A DNA stretch of 38,549 bases from UBA5359 sp002410925 [NCBI: bacterium UBP13_UBA5359]. GTDB lineage: Bacteria > UBP13 > UBA5359. Where the stretch lies: the NCBI GenBank assembly GCA_002410925.1, contig DHPR01000030.1, positions 1 through 38,549 on the forward strand. The letters run 5' to 3'. Below the pieces are notes generated by a model, which saw nothing but the letters and a program-made list of their open reading frames with translations, was not told the DNA's origin and did not search any database. Shown here piece by piece: positions 16,608-25,948 of this stretch. Position 1 is the stretch's first letter. Each line of letters starts with the position of its first letter. Made by a program: the position numbers and the translations under genes.

Positions 16608-17998
16608 TCTTTATTCTCCCCAAAATAGTTCAAAGACATCAGCTCATCTCGTACAGCAGCTATCTGTGTGGCCATCAATTCAGGCGAATACAGTGCCTTC
16701 TGATCGGCAAGTCCACATTCTGCCATCAACCGAGACATGCTCTCATTAGCCTGCTCCAGAGCGCTCAAAGCCTCCTCGACATTGAAGCGCCCCGGGGAAG
16801 TCGGTGCCGGGGGCCAGCGGGAATCGCTGACATAGGCGGTAGTGATCGATTGCAAAACGCCTTTGGAAGTTGCGTTGCTTCGCAGATCGCCGATGCCTGC
16901 CTCAGATGCAACAGCCTGTAAAGCTTCGTAAATAGTCCGGCAGACCGGATCCAGAATACGAGAGTATTCCGTATTGGCCCAGGCCCTGGCGGTTCCGCCA
17001 TGCCAAGCACAACCGCTCTCTACTTGCCCGAAGTCTCGGGTCTCAAGCACTCCGTATCTATCCGGTGTCTCTCGAGGAAGGATGAACTCAAAACCCAGAT
17101 TCAGAGCCAGATGCAGCACCTCTTCAAAACGCTCGGCACTCTCCGGCGCCGGTTCAAAGAAGCGGGCCAGGCCGTACTGCTTGACAAAGAAATAGGCTGT
17201 GGTGCCTATATATTCGGCATCCTCAGCATAAGGCATCAGGAACCCCTTATCAGGCATTCTATCTTGCCAGCGGATCAATAATTCCTTGACCTCTTCAATA
17301 GCAACCGGTGTCCGACGATTGCCCTCGGTAGCTCCCATCAGATACCAGAGAATAATATTGCAAAGCATATCAGACCGCAAAATAATTTTGAGTCCGTTTT
17401 CAAGGCGATGGGGTTTGAAGAGAGCCTGAAGCACCTCCGGTCGGCCGGCAATCTCGTCCTCTATCTTGAAGAGAGCATTCTTATTGCTATGCCCCCTGAC
17501 ATCGAACGTTAGACCGGTAGCCTCCCGCAGGCCATTAACGGTAGACAGAAGATAGGAATCCGCATCGGCTACCAGCATCTCGAAGCCGGCTTCTCTGAAA
17601 ATCTCCGGGACATAATAAGTCCAGCCACACTCCGGATTCCACCCGGTAACCGGACGCACACCGGTAAACCGCTCCCATGTATCCAGCCCATCCAACAACG
17701 AATTGAGCCCCAGTTCCCGCCCCACATTGGGAATCATTATATGAGTCTGTGGAGAGGCCACCGGTTCTATGCGTCCGGCATTTACGCCGGCCGCAAGCTT
17801 TTCAAGTGTTTCCGGCGCTTCGGAAGCCATAATCTCCAGTGTCTCGCCGGAAGCTTCAAAAGCCAACCGAATATCCAGCATCTCCGCCAGATCGAATATC
17901 CTGCCGTAAGTTTCGCGAGCCACCCAGCCTCGTCGCTGCGGCGGCAATTGCGAATATTGTAAATTGGCATGAGGCATAAAGATTATTCCAGGTTTCAT
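16604..17998 (-). CDS. Glycoside hydrolase family 57-like protein
   Basis: The product is 464 residues with no signal peptide, so probably cytoplasmic. GH57-type signatures appear in order: HANLQYSQL (H10), FEASGETLE, SPQTHIMIP, WNPECGW with E123 as the likely nucleophile, and PYAEDAEYIG with D260 as the likely acid/base. The family includes amylases, galactosidases and transferases of alpha-linked glycans. The order and spacing fit an active enzyme. The ATG follows AAAGGA with suitable spacing, 13 bp after the binding-lipoprotein gene. It probably processes a sugar brought in by the transporter whose binding protein lies upstream. Confidence 0.82.
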   Translation of the reverse strand: MKPGIIFMPHANLQYSQLPPQRRGWVARETYGRIFDLAEMLDIRLAFEASGETLEIMASEAPETLEKLAAGVNAGRIEPVASPQTHIMIPNVGRELGLNSLLDGLDTWERFTGVRPVTGWNPECGWTYYVPEIFREAGFEMLVADADSYLLSTVNGLREATGLTFDVRGHSNKNALFKIEDEIAGRPEVLQALFKPHRLENGLKIILRSDMLCNIILWYLMGATEGNRRTPVAIEEVKELLIRWQDRMPDKGFLMPYAEDAEYIGTTAYFFVKQYGLARFFEPAPESAERFEEVLHLALNLGFEFILPRETPDRYGVLETRDFGQVESGCAWHGGTARAWANTEYSRILDPVCRTIYEALQAVASEAGIGDLRSNATSKGVLQSITTAYVSDSRWPPAPTSPGRFNVEEALSALEQANESMSRLMAECGLADQKALYSPELMATQIAAVRDELMSLNYFGENKE

Positions 17999-18011
17999 AA
18001 GTATATCCTTT

Positions 18012-19274
18012 CTAATGCTTCTGTAATTTGCTGCGTATCCTGGCTGAAGAGATGCTTAGAGCATTATCCAGATCGATCTGACCCAGGAAGAAGAGGTCCA
18101 TCTGATCGGACAACGGCTTGATAATTTCCATGTAATTCCTGATCCTGGGCACAAGCGGAGTATCTGCTTTATCCGCCTCTTTCAGATAGTAGTACAGATG
18201 CTCCGGCGAAGATGCCGTATAGGTCGCTTCTGCAGCCTTCCTGTTGGCGGGAATGCCGTTCCGGCTTGCTCCCAGAAGCTTTTGATTCTCTTCATTACAA
18301 TAAAAGGCTACAAACTTAAAGGCTTCCTCAGGATGTTTTACCGCCCGAGGTATGCACAGGCCGGCGTCGTCAAAAGTATGGACCTTTTCGCCCAGCGGCC
18401 CCTGCGGCAGCGGCGCTATATCCCACCTGAAATTCTTCACCGGCGCCAGCGCAGAAAGCATGAAAGCAGGAGCCACCTGCATGGCTACCCGCTGGCTCAA
18501 AAAGCCCTGTGCACCCGCTGCTCCGCTGCCGGCAAAGGTCGAGGCTTCAGCAGGTGTGGGACAGACCTCCTTGTTGAATTTATACAAAATGGGCAGCAAT
18601 TTCCTGATGCGAGGATCGCTGTCAAGGAGACACTTTTTGCCGTCGTCATTCAGCACGCGGCAGCCGCTCCAAAGCAACCATTCGAACCAAAGAACATTAC
18701 CGGCTCCAAAGCTATCCCGTATTCCATCATTGTCAAAATCGCCCGTAAGCTTTCCGGCAATCCGGCAGTAGTCATCCCATGTCCAGTTCTCCTGCGGATA
18801 GGCCACCTTTGCTTTATCGAAAATATCTTTATTGTAAATAATACAATTGGTCTTTAGCTGCATCGGGAAGGCGTAAAGCCGGCCGTCAAACGTATAGTAA
18901 TCGACCAGGCATTTGTAATACTGCTTCATATCTATCCCTTCCTGATCCACATACCGGTTCAAAGGGAGCAGGACATCTCTCTCCGCCAGATCAGTAATTC
19001 CGCTCCACCACATGAAAACATCCGGTGGATTGCCCCCGGCTATCTGCGTCAATATTTTCTGTTGAGTAGTTCCCCAATCCAATTTTACCTTTATGCCGGG
19101 ATACTCCATCTCGAACCTGTCGATAATTTTCTGCATGATGGCAATCTGCTCTGCTCCCGCCTCCGCACTGGCAAAGGTAATAACCGCTCTTTTATCAGCC
19201 TGCCTGCCGCCGCAACCTGCAACCATGACAGAGAGCAGCAGAACGACAAGTATACCACTCCATAACTTCTTCAT
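18012..19274 (-). CDS. ABC sugar transporter substrate-binding lipoprotein (family 1)
   Basis: The product is 420 residues. The lipobox VMVAGCGG (C21) marks a lipoprotein tethered outside the membrane. The body is a family-1 solute-binding protein (ITFASAEAGAEQ; GGNPPDVFMWWSG; YAFPMQLKTNCIIYNKDIF; NWTWDDYCRIAGKL), the type that captures oligosaccharides. The loop GDFDNDGIRD looks like a calcium site, as in some maltose- or glycerol-phosphate-type binding proteins. No permease or ATPase subunit is in the window, so its membrane partner lies elsewhere. The ATG follows GAGGGA, 10 bp after the large glycosidase gene. Confidence 0.9.
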   Translation of the reverse strand: MKKLWSGILVVLLLSVMVAGCGGRQADKRAVITFASAEAGAEQIAIMQKIIDRFEMEYPGIKVKLDWGTTQQKILTQIAGGNPPDVFMWWSGITDLAERDVLLPLNRYVDQEGIDMKQYYKCLVDYYTFDGRLYAFPMQLKTNCIIYNKDIFDKAKVAYPQENWTWDDYCRIAGKLTGDFDNDGIRDSFGAGNVLWFEWLLWSGCRVLNDDGKKCLLDSDPRIRKLLPILYKFNKEVCPTPAEASTFAGSGAAGAQGFLSQRVAMQVAPAFMLSALAPVKNFRWDIAPLPQGPLGEKVHTFDDAGLCIPRAVKHPEEAFKFVAFYCNEENQKLLGASRNGIPANRKAAEATYTASSPEHLYYYLKEADKADTPLVPRIRNYMEIIKPLSDQMDLFFLGQIDLDNALSISSARIRSKLQKH

Positions 19275-19284
19275 TACCGGTCCC

Positions 19285-22200
19285 TCACTTTGTTTTCTCT
19301 GATTTGCTCTCTCCGGATAACATTACTATCGCCAGATCGTAAGCCTTCATATCCATAGCAAACGAATTCATTCCCTGGCGATTGAGCTTTCCGCCCAGCA
19401 GAACCTCGATACCGCCGGCCCCCTTACCTGCCCAGGCGCTGAAATCGACTTCAGCCGTGACACAATGATCAAGATGGTTGCTCAAAAGCAGGTAGCAATC
19501 ATCTCCCTTTTTCAAAAGGGTTCTCTCCACACCGAAAGGACGGACTGAAATATTACGCTTTACACCGCTATCCGACAGCAATCTGTCAAGATCCTGCAGG
19601 CCCCTCTCATCGCCGGGAAATATTCTCTCTGATAGAGGAGTATCGATCAGAAGCAGCCCCTGCCCTTTGGTCCACCTTCTACAGGCAATTATGCCGATGT
19701 CCTCTCTCATAAACTCTCCGGCGGGCAACCCCTCTTCGCCCTGCACAGCACTGAAAGCATTAAGGATATACTTACAACCGCTGCCTGCCGCTGTCTTGAT
19801 CTTCTGAAGTTCGCTCCTGCTTATAAAGGGAGAGTTCAAATCCATATATACCTGCCCCGGGGACAGCTTACCCGGCAGAGCGGTCAGAAATGACGGCTGG
19901 TATCCGGCCTCCTGGAGCAGTTTCAACAGATATCCCTGCCCCCCGGCAAGACGATGAAAATTTTTCTCATCGTATATGGCAGCCTGACTGAGCCAGCTCA
20001 GGGCAAGGTTATCAGGCTGGCGTACCGCACCTTTAAGCCTTTTGTAATATGGCTTAAGAAGAGGCCATTCACTTCCATGCGGGCCCCTCTCCCATATGAC
20101 ATACGATATTCCCAGGGCACCTTCTCCCAGAGCATGCGACAGAGCTCGATTGCTGGTATCCTTGCCCGGCCCCAGTTCAGATACCTCAGTCATGAACGGC
20201 ACTCCGTACCTACGGCATAACGCCCCGAACAGAGCCGCTGAAGAGCCTTCGAAACCGGTGTGCACCGGAAAAACATTATACCTGGCGCAGAGGTCCAGCA
20301 GCGTGGCCAGATTATTGCCTTTGATCGCCCCCTCCGTCATACCGCCTCCTATTTTAACGTCGATAGGCGTTCGGAAATCTGCCTGCCGAATGGACTGCCA
20401 CATTTCTTCATATAACGACTCGACCGAATAAATTCGGAAATCCAAAAAGGCCAGCCAGAGGGGATGGCGCGAATCCTTGCTCTGATACTCTCTTTGGGTA
20501 GGCTGAAGAACCTCTTCCCAGGCGTTAAACCGCCTTCCATATAATTCGGAGGCCTCTTTCAGAGAGAGGCCTCGTTTATCTCTGAGATAAACACGCCAGG
20601 CCTTCTGTGACGCCTCACTGTAATCATAAAAACGAGCTGCGCACAAAGGATGGTCGAAACTGCCGTGCAACGGCCCGTCAATAGCACCCGCTGTAGGGCT
20701 GTAAAGGATTACGTCCGAATTATCCTTGTATCTGATTGCAATCTGTCGCCAGAGCTGCGGCAGGGCTTCACGATTTTTGCCCCACAAAGGCGCCGTCATA
20801 CCGATATCTCCGGCATCCGATATCATTCTCTCTTTCAGCCACTCCGGCAGATACCATCCCGTCATCATGATTTCAAATCGCAGGCCGGCCTGACCGGCCA
20901 TACTTATCAGGCGATCCAGAGAATCCCATTTATAGCAACCTCGTTGCGGTTCGAGATCCCTCCAATAAAGGTCTACTCTGATAAAATCAAAGCCGGCATC
21001 CTTTATTTCCTTGAGATTTTTTTCGTTATAGGCTTTACCCTGGTAAAGAGTTGTTCCATACACCGGCTCCGGATAAGAGGTAAAATTGCCTTTAGACAAT
21101 CGTGGAGGGCGAGCGCCCATAAAAGCAATGACGGCTTCGGCACATTGAGAGGCGTTATCGCAAAGCCTAGCGGTCACCCTGCAGGCCCTGGGGGATAAGT
21201 CCTTGAGCAAGCGTAAATCGAGATCGACCTTTACCGCAGCTTCATTCCTTCCGTTAAAGATAATCTCTACCTCTTTCTCTAAAAGAGGCCGGCCAGTGCC
21301 GCAATCCACCAGAGATACCACAGCCTCGGTCTTATGCCGGTCGGCTGGGCCCTTATCTGCGGTCAGCCGCACTTTCACGATTTCGTCCGGGTAAAAGAGC
21401 TTCTTATCTGTAGCAATGGATAATTGCAGCTCTGTTTTAGCGCTTTGCTCGATATCGGATTGCAAAGCCGTCATCTTCACAGCTCTCTCACCGGTTAAGG
21501 CAATTAATCCATAGACACCGCCGGTGCCGTCGGAAATCAAATCGATCGCATCGATTTTTTCATCAGGATAAGGATTATTCCAGGCATATACCCAGACGCC
21601 TATCTTGCCGGATACGGGATTTCTCCCTGTCCAGCCCAGCCGGGCCTCGGGCAGATCGCCCGGAGACCACCAATCACCTATATTTCTGCCGTTACTGAAC
21701 CGGATACTTTCCTGCCGCCGGCCCTGATAATTTATGACAGCTCTGCCGATCTCGCCGGAGCCCTCTTCAGCCCATCCGGCCGTATGCAAAAAATATAATC
21801 GATCTAACTTTTTATTTACCCTGATCCCCTCAATTTGAGAGGGAAAAGCGGGACGCTCTTTCCCTCTCAGGACAAGGCAGCTTCGATTATCGTTGAGTTC
21901 AGGATCTATTACTTCAAAAGGGATGCCTTTGCATAACAGCTTGCCGCTTTTGAACCAGCGCAAATCATTCAGCCCCTGATCCGTCCAGCCGCCTTTCCCA
22001 TCACCAGCCACCTCATCCTTAAATCCCCTATTGGCATAAGGGATCAAATCTATAGCCGCAAATTGTTCCGGCACCGCGACAGGCACTACTCCGGCAGGTG
22101 TATCTGCCGAACCGGCAGCCGAAGCTTCGGCTGCAAGCAAATAAAAGGAAACATCATCCGCAAAAGCCACTCCGTCACGCGCCACGACCTCGACGGTGGC

Positions 22201-23142
22201 AAAGAATTCGTCGGGCTTGGAAGAGAAGATGCAGGACACCTTCTGCCACTTGCTGGTATTGTTTGTTCCTATTGAAATTCCGCGATCTTTCAACCAGCCC
22301 TTACCGGAATCGAATTTCGATAACCGGGCATCTGCTCGGCCGGTACCACCGGTTCTTATCCAGAGAGAAAGAAGATATCGCCTGCCCGGCTTGATAGCGA
22401 CCAGAAAAGACTTTGCTCCCAAACCGGCAGGCGTTACCTTAAGAGCTTTGCTTGCAGAGCGACCGGCACCAGCCGGAGCCTCCGGAACCGCGTTGCCGTC
22501 AACGGGTTGATATAACAACCAGCCGGCAGCATAATCTCCCTCCTCAAATCCGGAATTGCCGATCAGGTTATCGCCTTCCGGTATCTGGCTTGCCCGCTCT
22601 GTTTGAATCAGAGAGATATCGTCGACAAAGACCGGTCCGCCGTCACTCCGGATATCCACAGCTACGGCAGCGACCTCCGGGTCTGCCGGTGTATAATCGC
22701 CTTTTATTTCTCTCCATTCTGCCGCAGTGCTCTTTCCAACGGTATAATAACGCTGCAACCACTCGCCTTCAGAAGAATATTCCGCCAGCCGGATGCTTGC
22801 CTCGGCTCCCGGAGTGCACTTGATCCGAAGGCTGAAGACATATCGGCAACCCGATTCGATCTTGGCCCTATTTCTGCTTCCGGATACCAGCCCGCCATTG
22901 AGGCTCTTAGGACCGTCTTTCTCCAGCCGAACGGCATATTCACCCGAATACTTCACCAGATTCTGAACCACCGGTATGCTATTGCCGTAGAGCTTCCATT
23001 CATCCACGCTGACAGGTGCCTCAAAACCGCCGTTAAGCAGCAGGTTCTCCTCTTCCTGTGCCGCCACAATACCCGGAGCTGAAAGAACACCCCAGGCCAA
23101 TACCGGCAGCAGGCAAAAACCGACCAGATATCTCCTCTTCAT
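19285..23142 (-). CDS. Large secreted GH42-like multidomain protein with CBM-like domains
   Basis: The product is 1285 residues. A signal peptide (about 1-30) is followed by two CBM4/9-like jelly-roll domains (about 35-180, starting LLLNGGFEAP, and 190-340, starting NLIGNSGFEE). Next come a beta-rich domain (365-540) and a beta-sandwich (560-680). A TIM barrel of clan A, GH42-like type (about 690-1040) has DAGFDFIRVDLYWRDLEPQ and WYLPEWL, and the protein ends in a C-terminal beta region. It probably binds and may cleave beta-galactoside-type polysaccharide outside the cell. The usual Asn-Glu acid/base site is replaced by SPTAGAIDG (about 814), while the second Glu remains in FMTEVSELG (about 984), so hydrolysis is uncertain. 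ATG at 23142 follows AAGGTGGAG. Confidence 0.82.
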   Translation of the reverse strand: MKRRYLVGFCLLPVLAWGVLSAPGIVAAQEEENLLLNGGFEAPVSVDEWKLYGNSIPVVQNLVKYSGEYAVRLEKDGPKSLNGGLVSGSRNRAKIESGCRYVFSLRIKCTPGAEASIRLAEYSSEGEWLQRYYTVGKSTAAEWREIKGDYTPADPEVAAVAVDIRSDGGPVFVDDISLIQTERASQIPEGDNLIGNSGFEEGDYAAGWLLYQPVDGNAVPEAPAGAGRSASKALKVTPAGLGAKSFLVAIKPGRRYLLSLWIRTGGTGRADARLSKFDSGKGWLKDRGISIGTNNTSKWQKVSCIFSSKPDEFFATVEVVARDGVAFADDVSFYLLAAEASAAGSADTPAGVVPVAVPEQFAAIDLIPYANRGFKDEVAGDGKGGWTDQGLNDLRWFKSGKLLCKGIPFEVIDPELNDNRSCLVLRGKERPAFPSQIEGIRVNKKLDRLYFLHTAGWAEEGSGEIGRAVINYQGRRQESIRFSNGRNIGDWWSPGDLPEARLGWTGRNPVSGKIGVWVYAWNNPYPDEKIDAIDLISDGTGGVYGLIALTGERAVKMTALQSDIEQSAKTELQLSIATDKKLFYPDEIVKVRLTADKGPADRHKTEAVVSLVDCGTGRPLLEKEVEIIFNGRNEAAVKVDLDLRLLKDLSPRACRVTARLCDNASQCAEAVIAFMGARPPRLSKGNFTSYPEPVYGTTLYQGKAYNEKNLKEIKDAGFDFIRVDLYWRDLEPQRGCYKWDSLDRLISMAGQAGLRFEIMMTGWYLPEWLKERMISDAGDIGMTAPLWGKNREALPQLWRQIAIRYKDNSDVILYSPTAGAIDGPLHGSFDHPLCAARFYDYSEASQKAWRVYLRDKRGLSLKEASELYGRRFNAWEEVLQPTQREYQSKDSRHPLWLAFLDFRIYSVESLYEEMWQSIRQADFRTPIDVKIGGGMTEGAIKGNNLATLLDLCARYNVFPVHTGFEGSSAALFGALCRRYGVPFMTEVSELGPGKDTSNRALSHALGEGALGISYVIWERGPHGSEWPLLKPYYKRLKGAVRQPDNLALSWLSQAAIYDEKNFHRLAGGQGYLLKLLQEAGYQPSFLTALPGKLSPGQVYMDLNSPFISRSELQKIKTAAGSGCKYILNAFSAVQGEEGLPAGEFMREDIGIIACRRWTKGQGLLLIDTPLSERIFPGDERGLQDLDRLLSDSGVKRNISVRPFGVERTLLKKGDDCYLLLSNHLDHCVTAEVDFSAWAGKGAGGIEVLLGGKLNRQGMNSFAMDMKAYDLAIVMLSGESKSEKTK

Positions 23143-23203
23143 AGACTCCACCTTCACACCATAATCCGGATATGAATATTGTTAACTCTCAACCAGGCTT
23201 ACA

Positions 23204-23815
23204 TCAATAAATGAATTTAGATTTGGCTTCATCAATTTTCAGCCAGCCGGCTTTTTTCCAGGCTACATGACCATCAAAGAAGAGCATGTTAGCACCATCG
23301 CCATGCCTGTTGACCTCATTGCCAACACAGGCAATGGTATTGCCGTCGTTATCCGTCATCAAAGCCTTCTCGCCTGCATTTGTTACATCATCGAGCATCA
23401 ACGGTGTCGTGCGGTTTTGAAGCCATGGATCCGCAGAAAGACGCCGTTGATAAACATAACTGTTCACTCCGTAGGAATAAGGGCGTCCCTGAGCATTGCC
23501 ACTGTCGCTGGGACAATGAAAGAGTTTCCCGTTCATATTGGTGTAATCATAATAATCGCTCTCATTACCTTTAAGTCCTACATATCTGGACAGCTTATTG
23601 TAATAATCCTTTTGCAGAGGCATGCATGAATCCCAATCCTGGGCATACATGGTCCAGGCCAAGCCCAGCTGCTTAAGATTGCTTTGACAGGTCGCCTTTC
23701 TGGCATTCTCTCTGGCTCTCCCGAACACCGGGAACAGAATAGCAGCCAGAATAGCAATGATTGCAATTACGACTAGCAGCTCTATTAGCGTAAATCCCCT
23801 TTGCCTTACTTTCAT
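23204..23815 (-). CDS. Prepilin-like protein (type II secretion / DUF1559-like)
   Basis: The product is 203 residues. The class-III prepilin signal [17 protein letters not shown] carries the Gly-Phe cleavage site and Glu at +5. It is followed by [19 protein letters not shown] and a globular part ending in [12 protein letters not shown]. This design is expanded in Armatimonadota, Planctomycetota and Lentisphaerota, where many copies sit next to secreted enzymes. It probably joins a pseudopilus. It is first in the carbohydrate operon, 61 bp before the large GH42-like gene, and an operator-like palindrome lies about 40 bp upstream. ATG at 23815 follows AAAGGAG; a TTG seven codons earlier is less likely. 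Confidence 0.9.
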   Translation of the reverse strand: MKVRQRGFTLIELLVVIAIIAILAAILFPVFGRARENARKATCQSNLKQLGLAWTMYAQDWDSCMPLQKDYYNKLSRYVGLKGNESDYYDYTNMNGKLFHCPSDSGNAQGRPYSYGVNSYVYQRRLSADPWLQNRTTPLMLDDVTNAGEKALMTDNDGNTIACVGNEVNRHGDGANMLFFDGHVAWKKAGWLKIDEAKSKFIY

Positions 23816-23854
23816 CTTCTTAGTCTCCTTTACCAATTATATATTACCGCCGAC

Positions 23855-23878
23855 AACACTGAGTTATAACATAGTGTT
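23855..23878. promoter_or_regulatory. Palindromic operator site 1
   Basis: A 24-bp inverted repeat has arms AACACT (23855-23860) and AGTGTT (23873-23878) around GTTATAAC (23863-23870), with two unpaired positions in each half. Its central 16 bp match CTATGTTATAACATAG at 14 positions. It lies upstream of the prepilin-like gene and probably binds the GntR/LacI-type regulator at 27176. Confidence 0.5.
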
Positions 23879-23981
23879 GCTTTGTATTACTACTTCTACA
23901 TCTGCTATGGATTTTCCTGCCTGCCGGCCTATTTATTTGAACTTTTTCCAAAACGCTGCCGGAAAAGGCCTCTTCACTCTT

Positions 23982-24956
23982 TCAGCCCTTTGCTCCTTTC
24001 GTCTGCGATTCATAAGCTTCTATATGCCCGGGCATATGCCTGTGGGCCAGGGCTCTGGCCATATAATCATCCAGCGGCTCTATACCGAACTCTTCCATTA
24101 CTTCCCGGATGGTAAGTCCCTGCATCTCACAGGAGATCGATACCGAACCTAGATAGCCCGGATCGCTCCATCGAAATCCGGCACCGTATTTCACCTTGGC
24201 AGCTCTGAGCTTATCCCAGTTATAATCGAGATGAACTACGCAACAATCCAGATTAACGACGGTAGTAGCGAAGTCAAAATAATCGGTGGAGGACGCCAGC
24301 ACCTGTCCTACCGGTGAAATTATGGTACTCTGCTTGCGCCCGATAGCTCCGATAAAATGAGTCCTGCAGGAATATGCCCAGTAATTCTGTATAAAGCCAC
24401 CGTGGTACATCGAGCAGAAAAGAAGCAGATCCGGCCTGGCTTTTACGTATTTCAGGCGTAACTCGTCGAAGTTCAGATCGAAGCAGACGGCACAGGCCAC
24501 TTTGCCGAAATCACACTCCAGCAGTGGTGCATCCTTGCCATAAAGAACCCCGGCTTGAACGTTTTCTTCTATAACAAGGTGATTCTTATTATAAACCCCT
24601 ACCGTCTCACCTTTTCGCCCGATAAGCGTAACGGAGTTGCGCAGGGTTCCATCCGGCATTATACGAATAGCCGGATAGGTTATATAGCAGCTGTGCTTGC
24701 GGGCAATAAGCGCAAAGAAATTTCGAACGGCATCACCACGCTCCCGGTAATACTCCAGTACCCTTTCCCGAGGGTAGCCGATGGGCCTGTCACAAACTTC
24801 AGGCAGGACTATCAAATCCGGAGCATCGGGCAGCACCTGATCTAATTCCGCCTGCCAATGGCCAATGACCTTTTCAACAGCCGATTGATACTTCAAATCT
24901 GCCTCTACCTGTATCAACGGCGCTCCAATTGCACTTATCTTCACATAGTTGGCCAT
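23982..24956 (-). CDS. Carbon-nitrogen hydrolase (nitrilase superfamily)
   Basis: The product is 324 residues. The nitrilase triad is complete: E53 (VLPEVCD), K124 (YNKNHL) and C158 (CAVCFDLNF). Such enzymes cleave nitriles, amides or carbamoyl groups of small molecules. No signal peptide is present, so it is cytoplasmic. It ends the transcription unit that begins with two Gfo/Idh/MocA dehydrogenases (38-bp gap), suggesting it processes an amide-bearing sugar or amino-sugar product. The substrate cannot be read. Confidence 0.9.
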   Translation of the reverse strand: MANYVKISAIGAPLIQVEADLKYQSAVEKVIGHWQAELDQVLPDAPDLIVLPEVCDRPIGYPRERVLEYYRERGDAVRNFFALIARKHSCYITYPAIRIMPDGTLRNSVTLIGRKGETVGVYNKNHLVIEENVQAGVLYGKDAPLLECDFGKVACAVCFDLNFDELRLKYVKARPDLLLFCSMYHGGFIQNYWAYSCRTHFIGAIGRKQSTIISPVGQVLASSTDYFDFATTVVNLDCCVVHLDYNWDKLRAAKVKYGAGFRWSDPGYLGSVSISCEMQGLTIREVMEEFGIEPLDDYMARALAHRHMPGHIEAYESQTKGAKG

Positions 24957-24994
24957 CGGCCTATCCTCCGATCACCATTCTCATCGAATGGGCA

Positions 24995-25948
24995 TCAGCC
25001 GCAATTTTCTACGTACATTCTTGGGTTGGTGGTAACGGCATAGTTCCGAGCAAAGGCATCTCCATCGTAACCGGGATCATCTTCCGGTATCTCTGACAGC
25101 TTGACCTCCGCTTTGCCCTTTTCCCTGGAGATACGTCCCGCCAGCATAATCTTTATGGATTCGGTAAGCTCCTCCATCGGTGCCAGCGCATTCTGCCCGG
25201 TTTCCATATAATCGAAGATCCTATCCAGCAACTCTCCATAAATTTTTCCGGTGTCGATCTGAAAATGATGTGTGGATTCAGTAGTCGTCACCACCACCTC
25301 AAAGGGCTGCCAAAGCCCCTGGAAGGTAGTATAAGTCGCTGTCAATCCGTCATTGAAACGCACAAAGAAGGTTTCGCAGGTTTTATCTCCCTGCCGGCTG
25401 CGGCCGACAAATCCGACCGAAACAGCCCCCCGGCCGACCAGACCGCCGATGGCTTCTACGATATGAACACCGTAATTGAATTCATCCACTCCGGCTGTAC
25501 CGTAAATGTTCATTATCTTGCCCCGCTCCTCTTCCGGCCGATTGAGAAAACCGGTCACTTCCTGAGCATAGCGAACGGAAGAGCTCCCTAAAATAACGGT
25601 CCCCTCTTTTGCCAGGGCTTCCAGCTTCCGGCAGTCGGCCAGAGAGCCGACAATCGGCTTGTCGATGAAAACAGGCTTATTGCGCTCGATAAAAGGCATG
25701 GCTTGGCGGAGGTGGTTATCCCAATTGCAGCTCTGGACAAAGCCGATATCGACGCTATCCGCCAGCTCCTCTATACTCCGGCAGCGTTTCTCAAGATCAT
25801 ATTTGTTCATAAACGCTCCGATCTCTTCATCATCCCGGAAGCTGTCATTATAAATGGCACTATACCGGGCCCGGTTTCCCTTCCGCATATATTCGGAAAA
25901 AGCCAGCGGATGGGTGGTATCCAGATTGACAAGACCTATTTTAATCAT
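24995..25948 (-). CDS. Divergent Gfo/Idh/MocA-family oxidoreductase
   Basis: The product is 317 residues. It follows the general Gfo/Idh/MocA plan, with a Rossmann fold, the strand VDIGFVQSCNWDNHLRQA and a DKP motif in place of EKP. It departs at the nucleotide-binding turn, where the usual Gly-rich loop is LVNLDTTHP. It may bind its cofactor differently or may not be a dehydrogenase. ATGA overlap with the other family member upstream implies co-translation and perhaps a heteromeric or sequential role. Confidence 0.82.
   Translation of the reverse strand: MIKIGLVNLDTTHPLAFSEYMRKGNRARYSAIYNDSFRDDEEIGAFMNKYDLEKRCRSIEELADSVDIGFVQSCNWDNHLRQAMPFIERNKPVFIDKPIVGSLADCRKLEALAKEGTVILGSSSVRYAQEVTGFLNRPEEERGKIMNIYGTAGVDEFNYGVHIVEAIGGLVGRGAVSVGFVGRSRQGDKTCETFFVRFNDGLTATYTTFQGLWQPFEVVVTTTESTHHFQIDTGKIYGELLDRIFDYMETGQNALAPMEELTESIKIMLAGRISREKGKAEVKLSEIPEDDPGYDGDAFARNYAVTTNPRMYVENCG

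Noticed and set aside
23879-23981. Possible terminator after the nitrilase gene (CTTTTCC / GGAAAAG)
   Set aside because: The stem is weak with an 11-nt loop and no T-run follows on the minus strand.
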